From: Clostridium drakei
Lineage (GTDB): Bacteria > Bacillota > Clostridia > Clostridiales > Clostridiaceae
Length of the DNA stretch: 64,000 nucleotides
Assembly (NCBI RefSeq): GCF_000633595.2
Contig: NZ_JIBU02000004.1
Span: forward strand, 124,001-188,000
Direction of reading: 5' to 3'
Shown: positions 47,188-55,932 of the stretch, piece after piece
Layout of the letters: each line of letters begins with the position of its first letter
How positions within the stretch are numbered: position 1 is the stretch's first letter
Program-made: the position numbers and the translations under genes
Notes under the pieces: generated by a model
Database searches by the model: none
What the model saw: the letters and a program-made list of their open reading frames with translations, nothing else
Told to the model about the DNA's origin: nothing

Positions 47188-48858
47188 TTATGAATATTTA
47201 CGTACATATTTTTTTATTTTTCTTACAGCTGTAGCTTGACTTATTCCTAAAGCTTTTGCAACTGCTACAGTAGTCTTGTACTTTTCAAAAGCTTTTACTA
47301 CAATATCTTTTTCATAGCTATCAAGATCTTCTTGAAGTGTATTTTTTTGTTGACCATTCATTTCTCTATGTGAACTTTTAATATTGTCTGGTAAAAATTC
47401 TTCAGTAATGATATCACCATCTGAAATCAATAAAGTTCTTTCAATCATATTTTCTAATTCTCTTATATTTCCAACCCACTCATAACTAACTAGATTATTC
47501 ATTACACAATGAGATAATTTTTTATTTAAATTGTATTTTTTATTAAATTTTTCCATAAAATACAAAATCAAGGCAGTTATATCCTCTTTTCTTCTTCTAA
47601 GAGCTGGAATATGGATACTTACCACATTTAATCTATAAAATAAATCCTCTCGAAATTTCCTCTGCCTAATTAAATCTTTTAAATCTCTATTCGTTGCTGT
47701 AATAAGACGAAAATTTACTTTAATAACTTTCCTTCCCCCAATTCTATTAAATGTTTTATCTTGGATTACTTTAAGAAGTTTAACCTGTAAATTTAAAGAC
47801 ATTTCAGCAATTTCATCTAAAAAAAGGGTTCCATTTTGAGCTAACTCTATTAATCCTAATTTACCTTCTTTTTTTGCTCCAGTAAACGAGCCACCTTCAT
47901 ATCCAAACAATTCTGATTCTAAAAGATTTTCTGGTATAGCACCACAATTCACTTCAATAAAAGGTTCTTTATTCCTTCTACTAATGTTGTGAATTAACTT
48001 AGCAAAATAACTTTTCCCAACACCAGATTCTCCAGTAATAATAACGTTCACATCAAAATCTGCTATCTTAGTAATGAGCTTAAATATTTTTTGCATCTCT
48101 TTGCTCTTTCCAACTACATTAGGAAAATTTATTTTCTTACTTTCCAAAGATTTTAGATTTCTCATATATATTTCAGCATTTTTTTCTAAATCTCCAATTT
48201 GTTTTTTTATTTTATATAAATCTGTAATATCATAAGAAAAACAGACAACTCTAGAAATATTTTGTTTATCATCTTTAATCGGAAGTGCAGTTACTAAAAT
48301 TTCATGATTTAGTCTATTTTTCTGAAGTATAGTAACTCTTTGTCCAGTTTTTAAAACCTTACAGGTAGCTGAAGGATAAAATACACCTGACTTTTCTAAT
48401 TCAAAAACACTTTTACCTAACAATTCCTCACTATTTACATTGTAATACTTTTCAAAAAAATAACTGATATTTAAAATAATACCTTTTCCATCTGTTGCAA
48501 TAATGTCTATATTATTATTTTTAGTAGATCCTAAGAGCACATTATTGCTCTTGTTTTTTATAGTTTCAACTAGGGCCATACTTATATCTTGTATTATTAT
48601 AATTTTATATTCAGAAGAATCATTAAATTTTAAACAATAGAAAGAAATTAAATTTTCATTTTCTCCAATTATATAAATATCCTTCAAATATTCTTCGAAA
48701 TCTTTTTTCGAAATATACTTAAGCATATTCTCTAAATTTTTTTCAATAGAAATATTATTTTTTAATATTTCATATGCTTTTTCATTAGGTATCATATACT
48801 GCTCTGTAGTCTTATAAAGTATAGCTGGAATAGGTATTGATTTTATCAAATCGTTCAA
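47188..48858 (-). CDS. Sigma-54-dependent transcriptional activator (PAS-AAA-HTH)
   Basis: A 556-residue activator. N-terminal PAS-like sensor regions (about 1-225; the second contains GKSVFELEKSGVFYPSA), AAA+ domain (about 245-480) with Walker A GESGVGKS and sigma-54 contact loop GSFTGA (usual form GAFTGA), Walker B LFLDEIAEM, and a Fis-like HTH (VAVAKALGISQATAVRKI). Start TTG 48858 follows AGGGGG. It lies between gabT and the 4-hydroxybutyrate dehydrogenase gene, both with sigma-54 promoters and shared dyads, so it is their probable activator, perhaps sensing GABA or a product via PAS. Confidence 0.92.
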   Translation of the reverse strand: MNDLIKSIPIPAILYKTTEQYMIPNEKAYEILKNNISIEKNLENMLKYISKKDFEEYLKDIYIIGENENLISFYCLKFNDSSEYKIIIIQDISMALVETIKNKSNNVLLGSTKNNNIDIIATDGKGIILNISYFFEKYYNVNSEELLGKSVFELEKSGVFYPSATCKVLKTGQRVTILQKNRLNHEILVTALPIKDDKQNISRVVCFSYDITDLYKIKKQIGDLEKNAEIYMRNLKSLESKKINFPNVVGKSKEMQKIFKLITKIADFDVNVIITGESGVGKSYFAKLIHNISRRNKEPFIEVNCGAIPENLLESELFGYEGGSFTGAKKEGKLGLIELAQNGTLFLDEIAEMSLNLQVKLLKVIQDKTFNRIGGRKVIKVNFRLITATNRDLKDLIRQRKFREDLFYRLNVVSIHIPALRRRKEDITALILYFMEKFNKKYNLNKKLSHCVMNNLVSYEWVGNIRELENMIERTLLISDGDIITEEFLPDNIKSSHREMNGQQKNTLQEDLDSYEKDIVVKAFEKYKTTVAVAKALGISQATAVRKIKKYVRKYS

Positions 48859-49128
48859 CTTAAAACCCCCTATTTGTTAATTTTACTTTTACAGGGGATA
48901 AAATGTAAAGAACACTTGTATTAAAAAAATCTCTATTAAAGGTAATTTAATGATTTTGTAGCGGCTGATAAAGATTATTTAAATTTTAAAAATATCATGA
49001 ATAAAATAAAGGATGATTATTACTATGTTAAATTATTCAACATAAATTATATTTTTCCTTCTCAATATTAACTTATTTATTTCATTAATAACCTTATAAT
49101 TTTCTTAATAACTCTTAAAAGATATAAT

Positions 49129-49247
49129 CTATTCAAAATTGAATAGATATTTTATTTATGAATAGTAGCTAATAATCTAAGCTTTAGTTATCTTATCACT
49201 TAATAATGGACTTTGAACAAGCATAATAAATATATTCAAAAATGAAT
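49129..49247 (+). promoter_or_regulatory. Candidate activator dyads before the 4-hydroxybutyrate dehydrogenase gene
   Basis: CTATTCAAAATTGAATAG (49129-49146) has 8-bp inverted arms. ATATTCAAAAATGAAT (49232-49247) is a second copy, 14 of 16 identical. They lie about 145 and 45 bp upstream of the sigma-54 promoter. The rest of the 48859-49352 gap is AT-rich and holds the activator's own promoter. Confidence 0.6.
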
Positions 49248-49287
49248 TTTTAAAGCCTACGTCTCTTAAAACTGTATACATTTTTTT

Positions 49288-49303
49288 TGGCAAGAAACTT
49301 GCT
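49288..49303 (+). promoter_or_regulatory. Sigma-54 promoter of the 4-hydroxybutyrate dehydrogenase gene
   Basis: TGGCAAGAAACTTGCT matches the -24/-12 consensus with correct spacing. The predicted start is about 38 bp before the ATG at 49353. Confidence 0.87.
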
Positions 49304-49352
49304 GATAATAATCAATAAAATCAAAATATAAACAAGCAAGGAGTGTTATACT

Positions 49353-50468
49353 ATGAAATTACTTAAAATAAAACCAGAAATACACAATTTTAATAATTGT
49401 AAAGATTTTGCAGAATATTTTAAAATAGGACAGGGAGATTTTATATTAACTAATGACTTCATATACACACCATTTATGGGATCTTTTAATCTAAAAGCAG
49501 ATGTTGTATTTCAAGAGAAGTATGGTTCAGGGGAACCTTCTGATGAAATGATTAATGCTATCATGAAAACAATGGAAGGTAAAAATTATAAGAGAATTAT
49601 AGCTATAGGCGGTGGTACCGTTATAGATATATGCAAATTACTTTCCTTAAAAAGTGCAAAAACTACATTAGATTTATTTGAAAAAAAAGTTCCTATAATC
49701 AAGGATAAGGAGCTTATAATTGTTCCTACAACATGTGGTACAGGATCTGAGGTTACCAATGTTTCCATAGCTGAAATAAAAGAAAAACATACAAAGATGG
49801 GACTTGCAGTAGACGAATTATATGCAGATTATGCTGTGTTGATACCTGAACTTGTAAAAGGTCTTCCTTACAAATTTTTTGTAACGAGTTCCATAGATGC
49901 CTTAATTCATGCTATAGAATCTTATGTTTCGCCAAAAGCTAATATTTATACAGAATTATATAGTGTAAAAGCCATTGAATTGATTTTAAAAGGATATATG
50001 TCAATTATTAAGAAAGGTGAAGACTATAGAATTGAAATTCTCGAAGATTTTGTTATAGGCAGCAATTATGCTGGTATAGCTTTTGGTAACGCAGGTGTAG
50101 GTGCTGTACATGCTTTATCATATCCACTAGGTGGAAGTTATCACATTCCTCATGGTGAAGCAAATTATCAAATGTTTATTGAAGTATTTAAAGAATATAA
50201 TAAGAAGAATCCAAACGGAAAAATTAAAAAACTAAATAAGATTATAGCTGATATATTAGAGTGCAGTATAATGAATGTATATGAAAATTTATCAAAAGTC
50301 TTAGATAAATTATTGGTCAGAAAACCATTAAGGGAATATGGTATGAAAAAAGAAGAAATAGAAACCTTTACTGATAGTGTAATATCAGGTCAGCAAAGAT
50401 TATTAGTAAACAATTACATCTCACTTTCAAGAGAAGATATGATCCACATATATAGTAACCTATATTAA
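49353..50468 (+). CDS. 4hbD: 4-hydroxybutyrate dehydrogenase (iron-containing alcohol dehydrogenase)
   Basis: A 371-residue group III alcohol dehydrogenase that reduces succinate semialdehyde to 4-hydroxybutyrate with NADH. AIGGGTVIDICKL is the NAD loop, VPTTCGTGSEVTNVSI the family signature; SIDALIHAIESYVS and LSYPLGGSYHIPHGEANY carry the metal-binding Asp/His residues. AAGGAGTG precedes the ATG. Its sigma-54 promoter, context and family place it between GabT and the CoA-transferase in the GABA pathway. Confidence 0.92.
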   Translation: MKLLKIKPEIHNFNNCKDFAEYFKIGQGDFILTNDFIYTPFMGSFNLKADVVFQEKYGSGEPSDEMINAIMKTMEGKNYKRIIAIGGGTVIDICKLLSLKSAKTTLDLFEKKVPIIKDKELIIVPTTCGTGSEVTNVSIAEIKEKHTKMGLAVDELYADYAVLIPELVKGLPYKFFVTSSIDALIHAIESYVSPKANIYTELYSVKAIELILKGYMSIIKKGEDYRIEILEDFVIGSNYAGIAFGNAGVGAVHALSYPLGGSYHIPHGEANYQMFIEVFKEYNKKNPNGKIKKLNKIIADILECSIMNVYENLSKVLDKLLVRKPLREYGMKKEEIETFTDSVISGQQRLLVNNYISLSREDMIHIYSNLY

Positions 50469-50550
50469 TAAAATTAAATTTTACTTACTTTAGCAATGTA
50501 AGCTATGTATAACGTCACTATTCAACAAGATGTATTCTATTGTATATTAT

Positions 50551-50660
50551 AATTGTACTAATTAATTTTATAACATCAACAAAAAAATTTTTATATAAGA
50601 ATCTATGGAAATTATTAATTGTAGTTATCAGTATAATTATAAAATATAATTAGTACAATT
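50551..50660. repeat. Perfect 14-bp inverted repeat between convergent genes
   Basis: AATTGTACTAATTA (50551-50564) and TAATTAGTACAATT (50647-50660) are exact inverted copies 82 bp apart, between the dehydrogenase and NCS2 permease ends. AAAAAA follows at 50665. It may act as a weak two-way terminator or be an element remnant. Confidence 0.45.
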
Positions 50661-50687
50661 TATTAAAAAACAGGATATCTAAATAAA

Positions 50688-52049
50688 TTAAGCGCTTTCT
50701 TCTTTAAAAACACTAACATCATATTCTTTTTTGTTTCCAAGCAATATTAATCCGCATAATACTATTCCTACTCCAAGTCCCCAAGCTGCTCCTTTTGCTA
50801 TAATCACAGCTGCCATAATTCCTGCAATTCCAAGGTCATTCATAGTACGTGCTTTTAATACACCTATTCTAACTGAAACATATCCTTGTATCAACATTGT
50901 CAAAGCCATTGCTATATTAAGTATAGGAGTAACAAGTGTAACTATCGGTAAAAGGAAATATCCAGTTAAAGTCCCAAATCTAAATGAAGCTGCTCCTCCA
51001 TTTATAGAGTCCATAGCTTTTCTACCATGTTTATATCTATCACAAACAACAACTTGCATTGCTGCCCAAAGTGGTCCACACATTGTTATATCAGGCCCTA
51101 TAACTGACATTAATACGTTACGTAGTCCAAATATTAAATGAGTCCTATTAGGATTATAATCTATAATTTCATCTTTACGTACTTTTCCTGCATCCTCTAA
51201 CAATGCTTGTGCTTGAATCATTTCACCAAATAATATTATATATGCTGAGAAAACCATAGGAATAGCATTTATAAACATCTTAAGTGATGGAAACCCTATA
51301 CTCCAAAATGTCCATTTGCCCCATAATTCACCATAAGCTGGTTGTGAAAGCCCCCACTTAATAGTAGGAACTATAGTTTCACCTACAATAGGTCCTATGA
51401 TTACTGCTAATATCATAACAGGTAGAACACCCAAATTAGAGATTGTTTGAAGTAGTTTGTTCTTATTTCTAATACTCTTAAATTGATTTGAAAATAACAA
51501 ATAAAATCCTAACCCTATACATATAGTAATAGTCCAAGGATAACTTTCGAATTTTCCGCCTTTTCCAAATACAGTATTTACAGCTGCTAACCCAGCTCCT
51601 AATATTATTCCGGCTTGCATAGCATTTGGAACAAGTAAAATTACCTTTTTACCAAGTCCAGTAATACCTAAAAAAGCAGCTAATATACCAAGACTCATTT
51701 CAAATGCAATTAAAGCTTGGACTCTTTGTGGTCCCATTGGATAAGTACTAACATATAACATCAAAAGTGGTATAGCTGGTGTAACCCATCCTGGTACAAC
51801 AGGATCACCTAAAAATACATGAGCACAGTACAATATTCCATTAAGAGTAACAATAGCCAGAGCAACATTAAATGGCATTCCCAAATACTGCTGAAGCATA
51901 GGAATTGCTGCAAGACATACTGCACACATTAAAAGTCCTTGAATATAATCTGATATTTCAAATTTATAATGAATTCCTGGTATACGTATTTTGAAAGGAC
52001 CTGCTGATGTATATGGTTGTTCTTTTCCATCTTCTCTTATCATAGCCAT
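50688..52049 (-). CDS. NCS2/SLC23-like permease in the 4-hydroxybutyrate operon
   Basis: A 453-residue membrane protein with about 12-14 helices. Length, hydropathy and glycine-rich helices (LVPNAMQAGIILGAGLAAVN) suggest the nucleobase/ascorbate-type (NCS2) fold, though its match to true xanthine or uracil permeases looks distant. GAGGAG precedes the ATG. It is the last gene of the dehydratase-CoA-transferase operon, so a substrate or product of GABA fermentation (GABA, 4-hydroxybutyrate or another acid) is more likely than a purine. No purine riboswitch is seen ahead. Confidence 0.7.
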   Translation of the reverse strand: MAMIREDGKEQPYTSAGPFKIRIPGIHYKFEISDYIQGLLMCAVCLAAIPMLQQYLGMPFNVALAIVTLNGILYCAHVFLGDPVVPGWVTPAIPLLMLYVSTYPMGPQRVQALIAFEMSLGILAAFLGITGLGKKVILLVPNAMQAGIILGAGLAAVNTVFGKGGKFESYPWTITICIGLGFYLLFSNQFKSIRNKNKLLQTISNLGVLPVMILAVIIGPIVGETIVPTIKWGLSQPAYGELWGKWTFWSIGFPSLKMFINAIPMVFSAYIILFGEMIQAQALLEDAGKVRKDEIIDYNPNRTHLIFGLRNVLMSVIGPDITMCGPLWAAMQVVVCDRYKHGRKAMDSINGGAASFRFGTLTGYFLLPIVTLVTPILNIAMALTMLIQGYVSVRIGVLKARTMNDLGIAGIMAAVIIAKGAAWGLGVGIVLCGLILLGNKKEYDVSVFKEESA

Positions 52050-52109
52050 ATAAAATTCTCCTCTACTAATTTATTTTTTCAATAGTCATATAACATAAAA
52101 TTATTTATC

Positions 52110-52152
52110 ATAAGTAAAGGCTAGACAATAGACAGTTCTAACCTTTACTTAT
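52110..52152 (-). repeat. Hairpin between CoA-transferase and permease genes
   Basis: Perfect 11-bp arms ATAAGTAAAGG and CCTTTACTTAT around a 21-nt loop, in the 145-bp gap between the two genes. There is no clear T-run on the minus strand, so it may stabilise or process the transcript instead of ending it. Confidence 0.55.
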
Positions 52153-52194
52153 ATGAATTAAAGAACTTATTTTTAGCCTTTAAAAATATTAGTT

Positions 52195-53496
52195 TTAAAA
52201 ATTGCATTTGAATCTAATTTCATATTCTTTTATTAATCCCTCTCTGAAATCTGGATGCGCAATATTTATTAGTTCTTTAGCTCTCTGCTTTAAAGTTTTT
52301 CCTTTAAGCCTTGCAATACCATATTCAGTTATCACATAATCCACGTCATTTCTTGAAGTAGTAACTGCTGCCCCTTCATCTAACAATGGAACTATTCTAG
52401 ATACTTTTCCTTTAGCTGCTGTTGATGGTATAGCAATAACTGATTTTCCATCTTTAGACATACTCGACCCTCTTATAAAGTCAATTTGTCCTCCTACTCC
52501 ACTTATTTGCTTCATTCCTATGCTCTCTGAGCATATTTGCCCCATTAGATCTACTTGAACACATGAATTTATTGAAACCATTTTATAATTTTTCATTATA
52601 ACTGTGGGATCATTTACATAACTTACAGGATAAGTTTCTACCATAGGATTATCATTTACAAAATCATACAATCTCTTTGTTCCCATTAAGAAAGTTACAA
52701 CTATTTTTCCTGGATGTAGTGTTTTTTTCTTATTTGTAATTACACCTGCTTCTACTAATTCAACTACACCATCAGATATCATTTCCGAATGTATTCCTAG
52801 ATCTTTTTTATCCTTCAGGAACAATAATACTGCATCTGGAATGGCACCTATACCAAGTTGTAGTGTAGAACCATCTTCAATTAATGACGCACAATATTTT
52901 CCTATAGATTTTTCTACTTCGCCTATCTTTGGCGGCTTCAACTCTATTATTTCATGTGAAACTTCAACTATACAATCTATATCTGACACATGTATAAACG
53001 AATCTCCCATAGTTCTAGGCATATTTTCATTTACTTCTGCAATAACAAGCTTAGCGCACTCTGCTGCTGGTTTAGTATAATCATTAGATACTCCGAAACT
53101 ACAATATCCATGTTCATCAGGTTTACTTACTTGAATTAAAGCAACATCTACAGGCATGTATCCATCTTTAAATAACTTTGGTACTTCATAAAAGAAACAT
53201 GGTGTATAATCTCCTCTACCTGAATTAACAGCATCTCTAGTACTAGCACCTACGAATATTGAATTATGTTTGAAGTATTTTTCCATTTCTTCTTTTGCAT
53301 AATCACCTTTTCCCATAGCTACCATATGAACTATTTCTACATTTTCATAGCTCTCTTTATTCTCAACCAATGCATCAATAAGTTCTGAAGGTTCTCCAAC
53401 TGCATGTCCTACAACTACTCTGCTATTAGATTTTATTTTGGACACAGCTTCTTTAGCAGTAATTAGTTTGCTTTCATATATGTCCTTCCAACTCAT
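52195..53496 (-). CDS. abfT: 4-hydroxybutyrate CoA-transferase
   Basis: A 433-residue family I CoA-transferase related to C. aminobutyricum AbfT and C. kluyveri Cat2. It moves CoA from acetyl-CoA to 4-hydroxybutyrate. Counting from ATG 53496, the conserved Glu in GIHSEMISDG is residue 238, the same number as the catalytic Glu of AbfT, which supports this start; AGAGAGG lies upstream. VVGHAVGEPSEL and QLGIGAIPDAVL are other family segments. Third from last in the dehydratase operon, 15 bp after the small Cys-rich gene. Confidence 0.94.
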   Translation of the reverse strand: MSWKDIYESKLITAKEAVSKIKSNSRVVVGHAVGEPSELIDALVENKESYENVEIVHMVAMGKGDYAKEEMEKYFKHNSIFVGASTRDAVNSGRGDYTPCFFYEVPKLFKDGYMPVDVALIQVSKPDEHGYCSFGVSNDYTKPAAECAKLVIAEVNENMPRTMGDSFIHVSDIDCIVEVSHEIIELKPPKIGEVEKSIGKYCASLIEDGSTLQLGIGAIPDAVLLFLKDKKDLGIHSEMISDGVVELVEAGVITNKKKTLHPGKIVVTFLMGTKRLYDFVNDNPMVETYPVSYVNDPTVIMKNYKMVSINSCVQVDLMGQICSESIGMKQISGVGGQIDFIRGSSMSKDGKSVIAIPSTAAKGKVSRIVPLLDEGAAVTTSRNDVDYVITEYGIARLKGKTLKQRAKELINIAHPDFREGLIKEYEIRFKCNF

Positions 53497-53510
53497 GAAA
53501 ATCATCCTCT

Positions 53511-53777
53511 CTATATATTTGAATATTTATTTAAAATTTTTTTAACCATGTAATAATCATCTTTTCCTGTGACTAATATTTTTTCAAATTTAAATTTAAG
53601 TTCATAATGATTGGCACAGCAACTTGTGCAACCACATAAAACTATAATCATATCATAAATTTTATCTAATTTAGCTATCTCAAAATCATAATTAAATTCT
53701 TTTTTTAATAAACATAAAAATTTTTTTCTATCATATTTAGCATTGCATCCTCCACAATACTTAACCCCTATATTCAA
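53511..53777 (-). CDS. Small Cys-rich conserved protein with CGGCN motif
   Basis: An 88-residue protein with seven cysteines: YCGGCNAKYDR (Cys8, Cys11), Cys22, and LCGCTSCC (Cys48, 50, 53, 54). No signal or membrane helix. Start TTG 53777 with AGGGTG upstream. Short proteins with this CGGCN start occur in clostridial amino-acid-fermentation clusters, from memory, but I know no function. Between an Nfu-type protein and CoA-transferase, it may help Fe-S assembly or redox chemistry for the dehydratase. Confidence 0.75.
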   Translation of the reverse strand: MNIGVKYCGGCNAKYDRKKFLCLLKKEFNYDFEIAKLDKIYDMIIVLCGCTSCCANHYELKFKFEKILVTGKDDYYMVKKILNKYSNI

Positions 53778-53804
53778 GCTATATCACCCTGCATACTTTT
53801 TTAC

Positions 53805-54083
53805 TTAACATTTCCTACTTAATATTTTTCTCGCCATATCTAAAGTTTCTTCACTGAGGCTATCTACAAGTTCTACCTTATTAATTTCAGGAATTTCTTC
53901 TCTTAATGAACTCTCTACTATATCTTGAACAGTATATTTTGCAGAAATACAACCACTGCATTGTCCTAAAAGTCTAATCTTGACTATACCATCTTTTACT
54001 TCTAAAACTTGAATATCTCCATTATGCCCATTCAAATATGGTCTTACTTTTTTATCAATTACTTTTAATATATTTTCATTCAT
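53805..54083 (-). CDS. Nfu/NifU C-terminal-domain Fe-S scaffold protein
   Basis: A 92-residue protein consisting of one Nfu domain: VIDKKVRPYLNGHNGDIQVL at the start and the cluster-binding CSGC (LLGQCSGCISAKYTVQ). Such proteins transfer [4Fe-4S] clusters to target enzymes. It lies 47 bp after the dehydratase, a [4Fe-4S] flavoprotein, and is likely its dedicated cluster donor. AAGGTG precedes the ATG. Confidence 0.88.
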   Translation of the reverse strand: MNENILKVIDKKVRPYLNGHNGDIQVLEVKDGIVKIRLLGQCSGCISAKYTVQDIVESSLREEIPEINKVELVDSLSEETLDMARKILSRKC

Positions 54084-54130
54084 AATTGCATCACCTTATT
54101 TTTAAGGGGGGTGCAATGCACCCCAATTTT

Positions 54131-55582
54131 TTATTTGATTCTAGCTATAGCCTTTGCTAATTCTTTCTTTTTGCCTAAGTTTCCTTGTCTTGAAATCATT
54201 ATTCTTTGGGCTTGTGGTGAACCTGCTCCATGCATTGATTCAGTTCTATAACCTACTGCTGCTGTACCAAGACATAGATTTTCAAGTAATCTTAATACCT
54301 TCATCCTATCTTCTACTGGTACAGATGCTACTCCTACTAAATATTTTTCTACATATTTTCCAACAACAGGACTATGGTAATCCTTTTCAGATGGCATAGT
54401 AACCATAAGTCCACCTGCTATATCTTCTGCTAATCTAACTATTTCATATGGGAACCTTGTTACATTTTGCTTACATACATTAGCTAATAATAAATCTATT
54501 TGATAATTTCCTGCTTTTGTTGGATATCCTTCAGCTGAACATGCAATTCCACAAGCATATAATGTTTCATTTAAGTGCATCATTTCTATTAATTTATCCT
54601 TTAGATGTGATGCCTTTGCAGCTCCATTATAGTCAGCAGCAAGTGCAGCAGCTCCTATTAATACGTCACCAACTCCAACTTTACATCCACCATAGCTTTG
54701 TCTATGATATCCTGCAAATCTTTCAACTAACATTCCTGCAAATTCAGTTTCGCCATTTAAGAAAATTCTATCATTTGGTACAAATACATCATCAAATACT
54801 GTTAGAGCTTCTACTCCTCCAAACTCTTTGTTACCAACATCTATATCTGTATCTTTTTCAATTTTTCTAGTATCACATGATTGTCTACCAACTATCATTG
54901 TTATTCCTTTTGTATCTGTTGGTACTGAAAATGCTACCGCATAATCCTTATCTTCTGGTCTCATTGCAATAGTTGGCATTACTAAAACTTCATGAGAATT
55001 ACATATACCTGTTTGATGTGCTTTTGCTCCTCTCACTACAATACCATCTGGTCTTCTTTCAACAACTCTTAAATATAAATCTGGATCAACTTGTTTGCTT
55101 GGTGATAAACCCCTATCTCCTTTTGGATCTGTCATAGCTCCATCTACAGTTAAATCGTTTTCTTGAACATACTGTAAAAACTTTTTAAAGTTCTCATGAT
55201 ATTTTGTATTATGTTCCTTATCTATTTCATAAGTAGTACTATATGTCGCATTAAAGGCATCCATACCAACACATCTTTGGAAACATGCCGCAGTTTTTTG
55301 TCCACATAATCTTTGCATTTTAACTTTCTTTACTAAGTCTTCTGCACTTTGATGTAAATGAGTAAATCTATTTATTTTTGCTCCTGTAAGACTTGATTTC
55401 GTAGTCATTAAATCTTCATACTCAGGTAATTGTGCTAAATCGTAAGTCATTTTTACTGAATTAAGTGATGGGCGAAGTATTGGATTGTCCACTGGATTAT
55501 CTATCTTTTCTCCTAATAAATAAACTTGTAATTTTAGCTTTCTTAAACTTTCTACATATTGTTCTCCTGTCATTAAAGCCAT
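54131..55582 (-). CDS. abfD: 4-hydroxybutyryl-CoA dehydratase / vinylacetyl-CoA isomerase
   Basis: A 483-residue FAD and [4Fe-4S] enzyme that dehydrates 4-hydroxybutyryl-CoA by a ketyl-radical route and isomerises to crotonyl-CoA. The cluster ligands known in C. aminobutyricum (Cys99, Cys103, His292, Cys299) appear here one position later: Cys100 and Cys104 (TAACFQRCVG), His293 and Cys300 (GYHRQSYGGCKVG). GAAAGGAATG precedes the ATG. First gene of the operon with a sigma-54 promoter at 55641-55656. Confidence 0.97.
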   Translation of the reverse strand: MALMTGEQYVESLRKLKLQVYLLGEKIDNPVDNPILRPSLNSVKMTYDLAQLPEYEDLMTTKSSLTGAKINRFTHLHQSAEDLVKKVKMQRLCGQKTAACFQRCVGMDAFNATYSTTYEIDKEHNTKYHENFKKFLQYVQENDLTVDGAMTDPKGDRGLSPSKQVDPDLYLRVVERRPDGIVVRGAKAHQTGICNSHEVLVMPTIAMRPEDKDYAVAFSVPTDTKGITMIVGRQSCDTRKIEKDTDIDVGNKEFGGVEALTVFDDVFVPNDRIFLNGETEFAGMLVERFAGYHRQSYGGCKVGVGDVLIGAAALAADYNGAAKASHLKDKLIEMMHLNETLYACGIACSAEGYPTKAGNYQIDLLLANVCKQNVTRFPYEIVRLAEDIAGGLMVTMPSEKDYHSPVVGKYVEKYLVGVASVPVEDRMKVLRLLENLCLGTAAVGYRTESMHGAGSPQAQRIMISRQGNLGKKKELAKAIARIK

Positions 55583-55640
55583 TTAAAATCATTCCTTTCA
55601 TACTTTAAAATATAATTTTTATTTTCTTGCTTATATATTC

Positions 55641-55656
55641 AGCAATTATAATGCCA
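55641..55656 (-). promoter_or_regulatory. Sigma-54 promoter of the abfD operon
   Basis: On the minus strand TGGCATTATAATTGCT matches the -24/-12 consensus with correct spacing. Predicted start about 48 bp before the abfD ATG. The 55583-55932 gap otherwise contains the terminator below and no gene. Confidence 0.87.
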
Positions 55657-55754
55657 ACTTTTTCACAAGACATAGGTACTTTTCAGAAAAATCATAAAGT
55701 AAAAGTTGAAAACTAAGGCTTTACCTACTTATTTAAGAGCTTTTATACTTAAAA

Positions 55755-55796
55755 TTAAAGATGTAATTTATTAAAACTAATAAATTACACCTTTAA
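55755..55796 (-). terminator. Terminator between the second activator gene and abfD promoter
   Basis: TTAAAGATGTAATTTATTA pairs with TAATAAATTACACCTTTAA (one mismatch) with a 4-nt loop. Same arrangement as at gabT: activator gene, terminator, then sigma-54 promoter of the target. Confidence 0.7.
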
Positions 55797-55932
55797 AATA
55801 ATATTTTTCATATAAAATGTTAATATAAATATTTTCAATCTAATTAATATAAAATCAGAAAATTGTTGCATTATCTCATCAATAATTTAATAAATGGCTA
55901 TTTCTAATGCATGTGTAAAATTGCACCGAAGT

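Noticed and set aside
50731-51141. 136-residue plus-strand frame
   Set aside because: Antisense to the NCS2-like permease; no recognisable protein features.
52050-52194. Purine riboswitch before the NCS2-like permease
   Set aside because: The hairpin present does not have the conserved loops or junction of a purine aptamer.
54154-54870. Plus-strand frames rich in Leu/Gln/His
   Set aside because: Shadow of abfD; the composition reflects antisense codons and there is no ribosome site.
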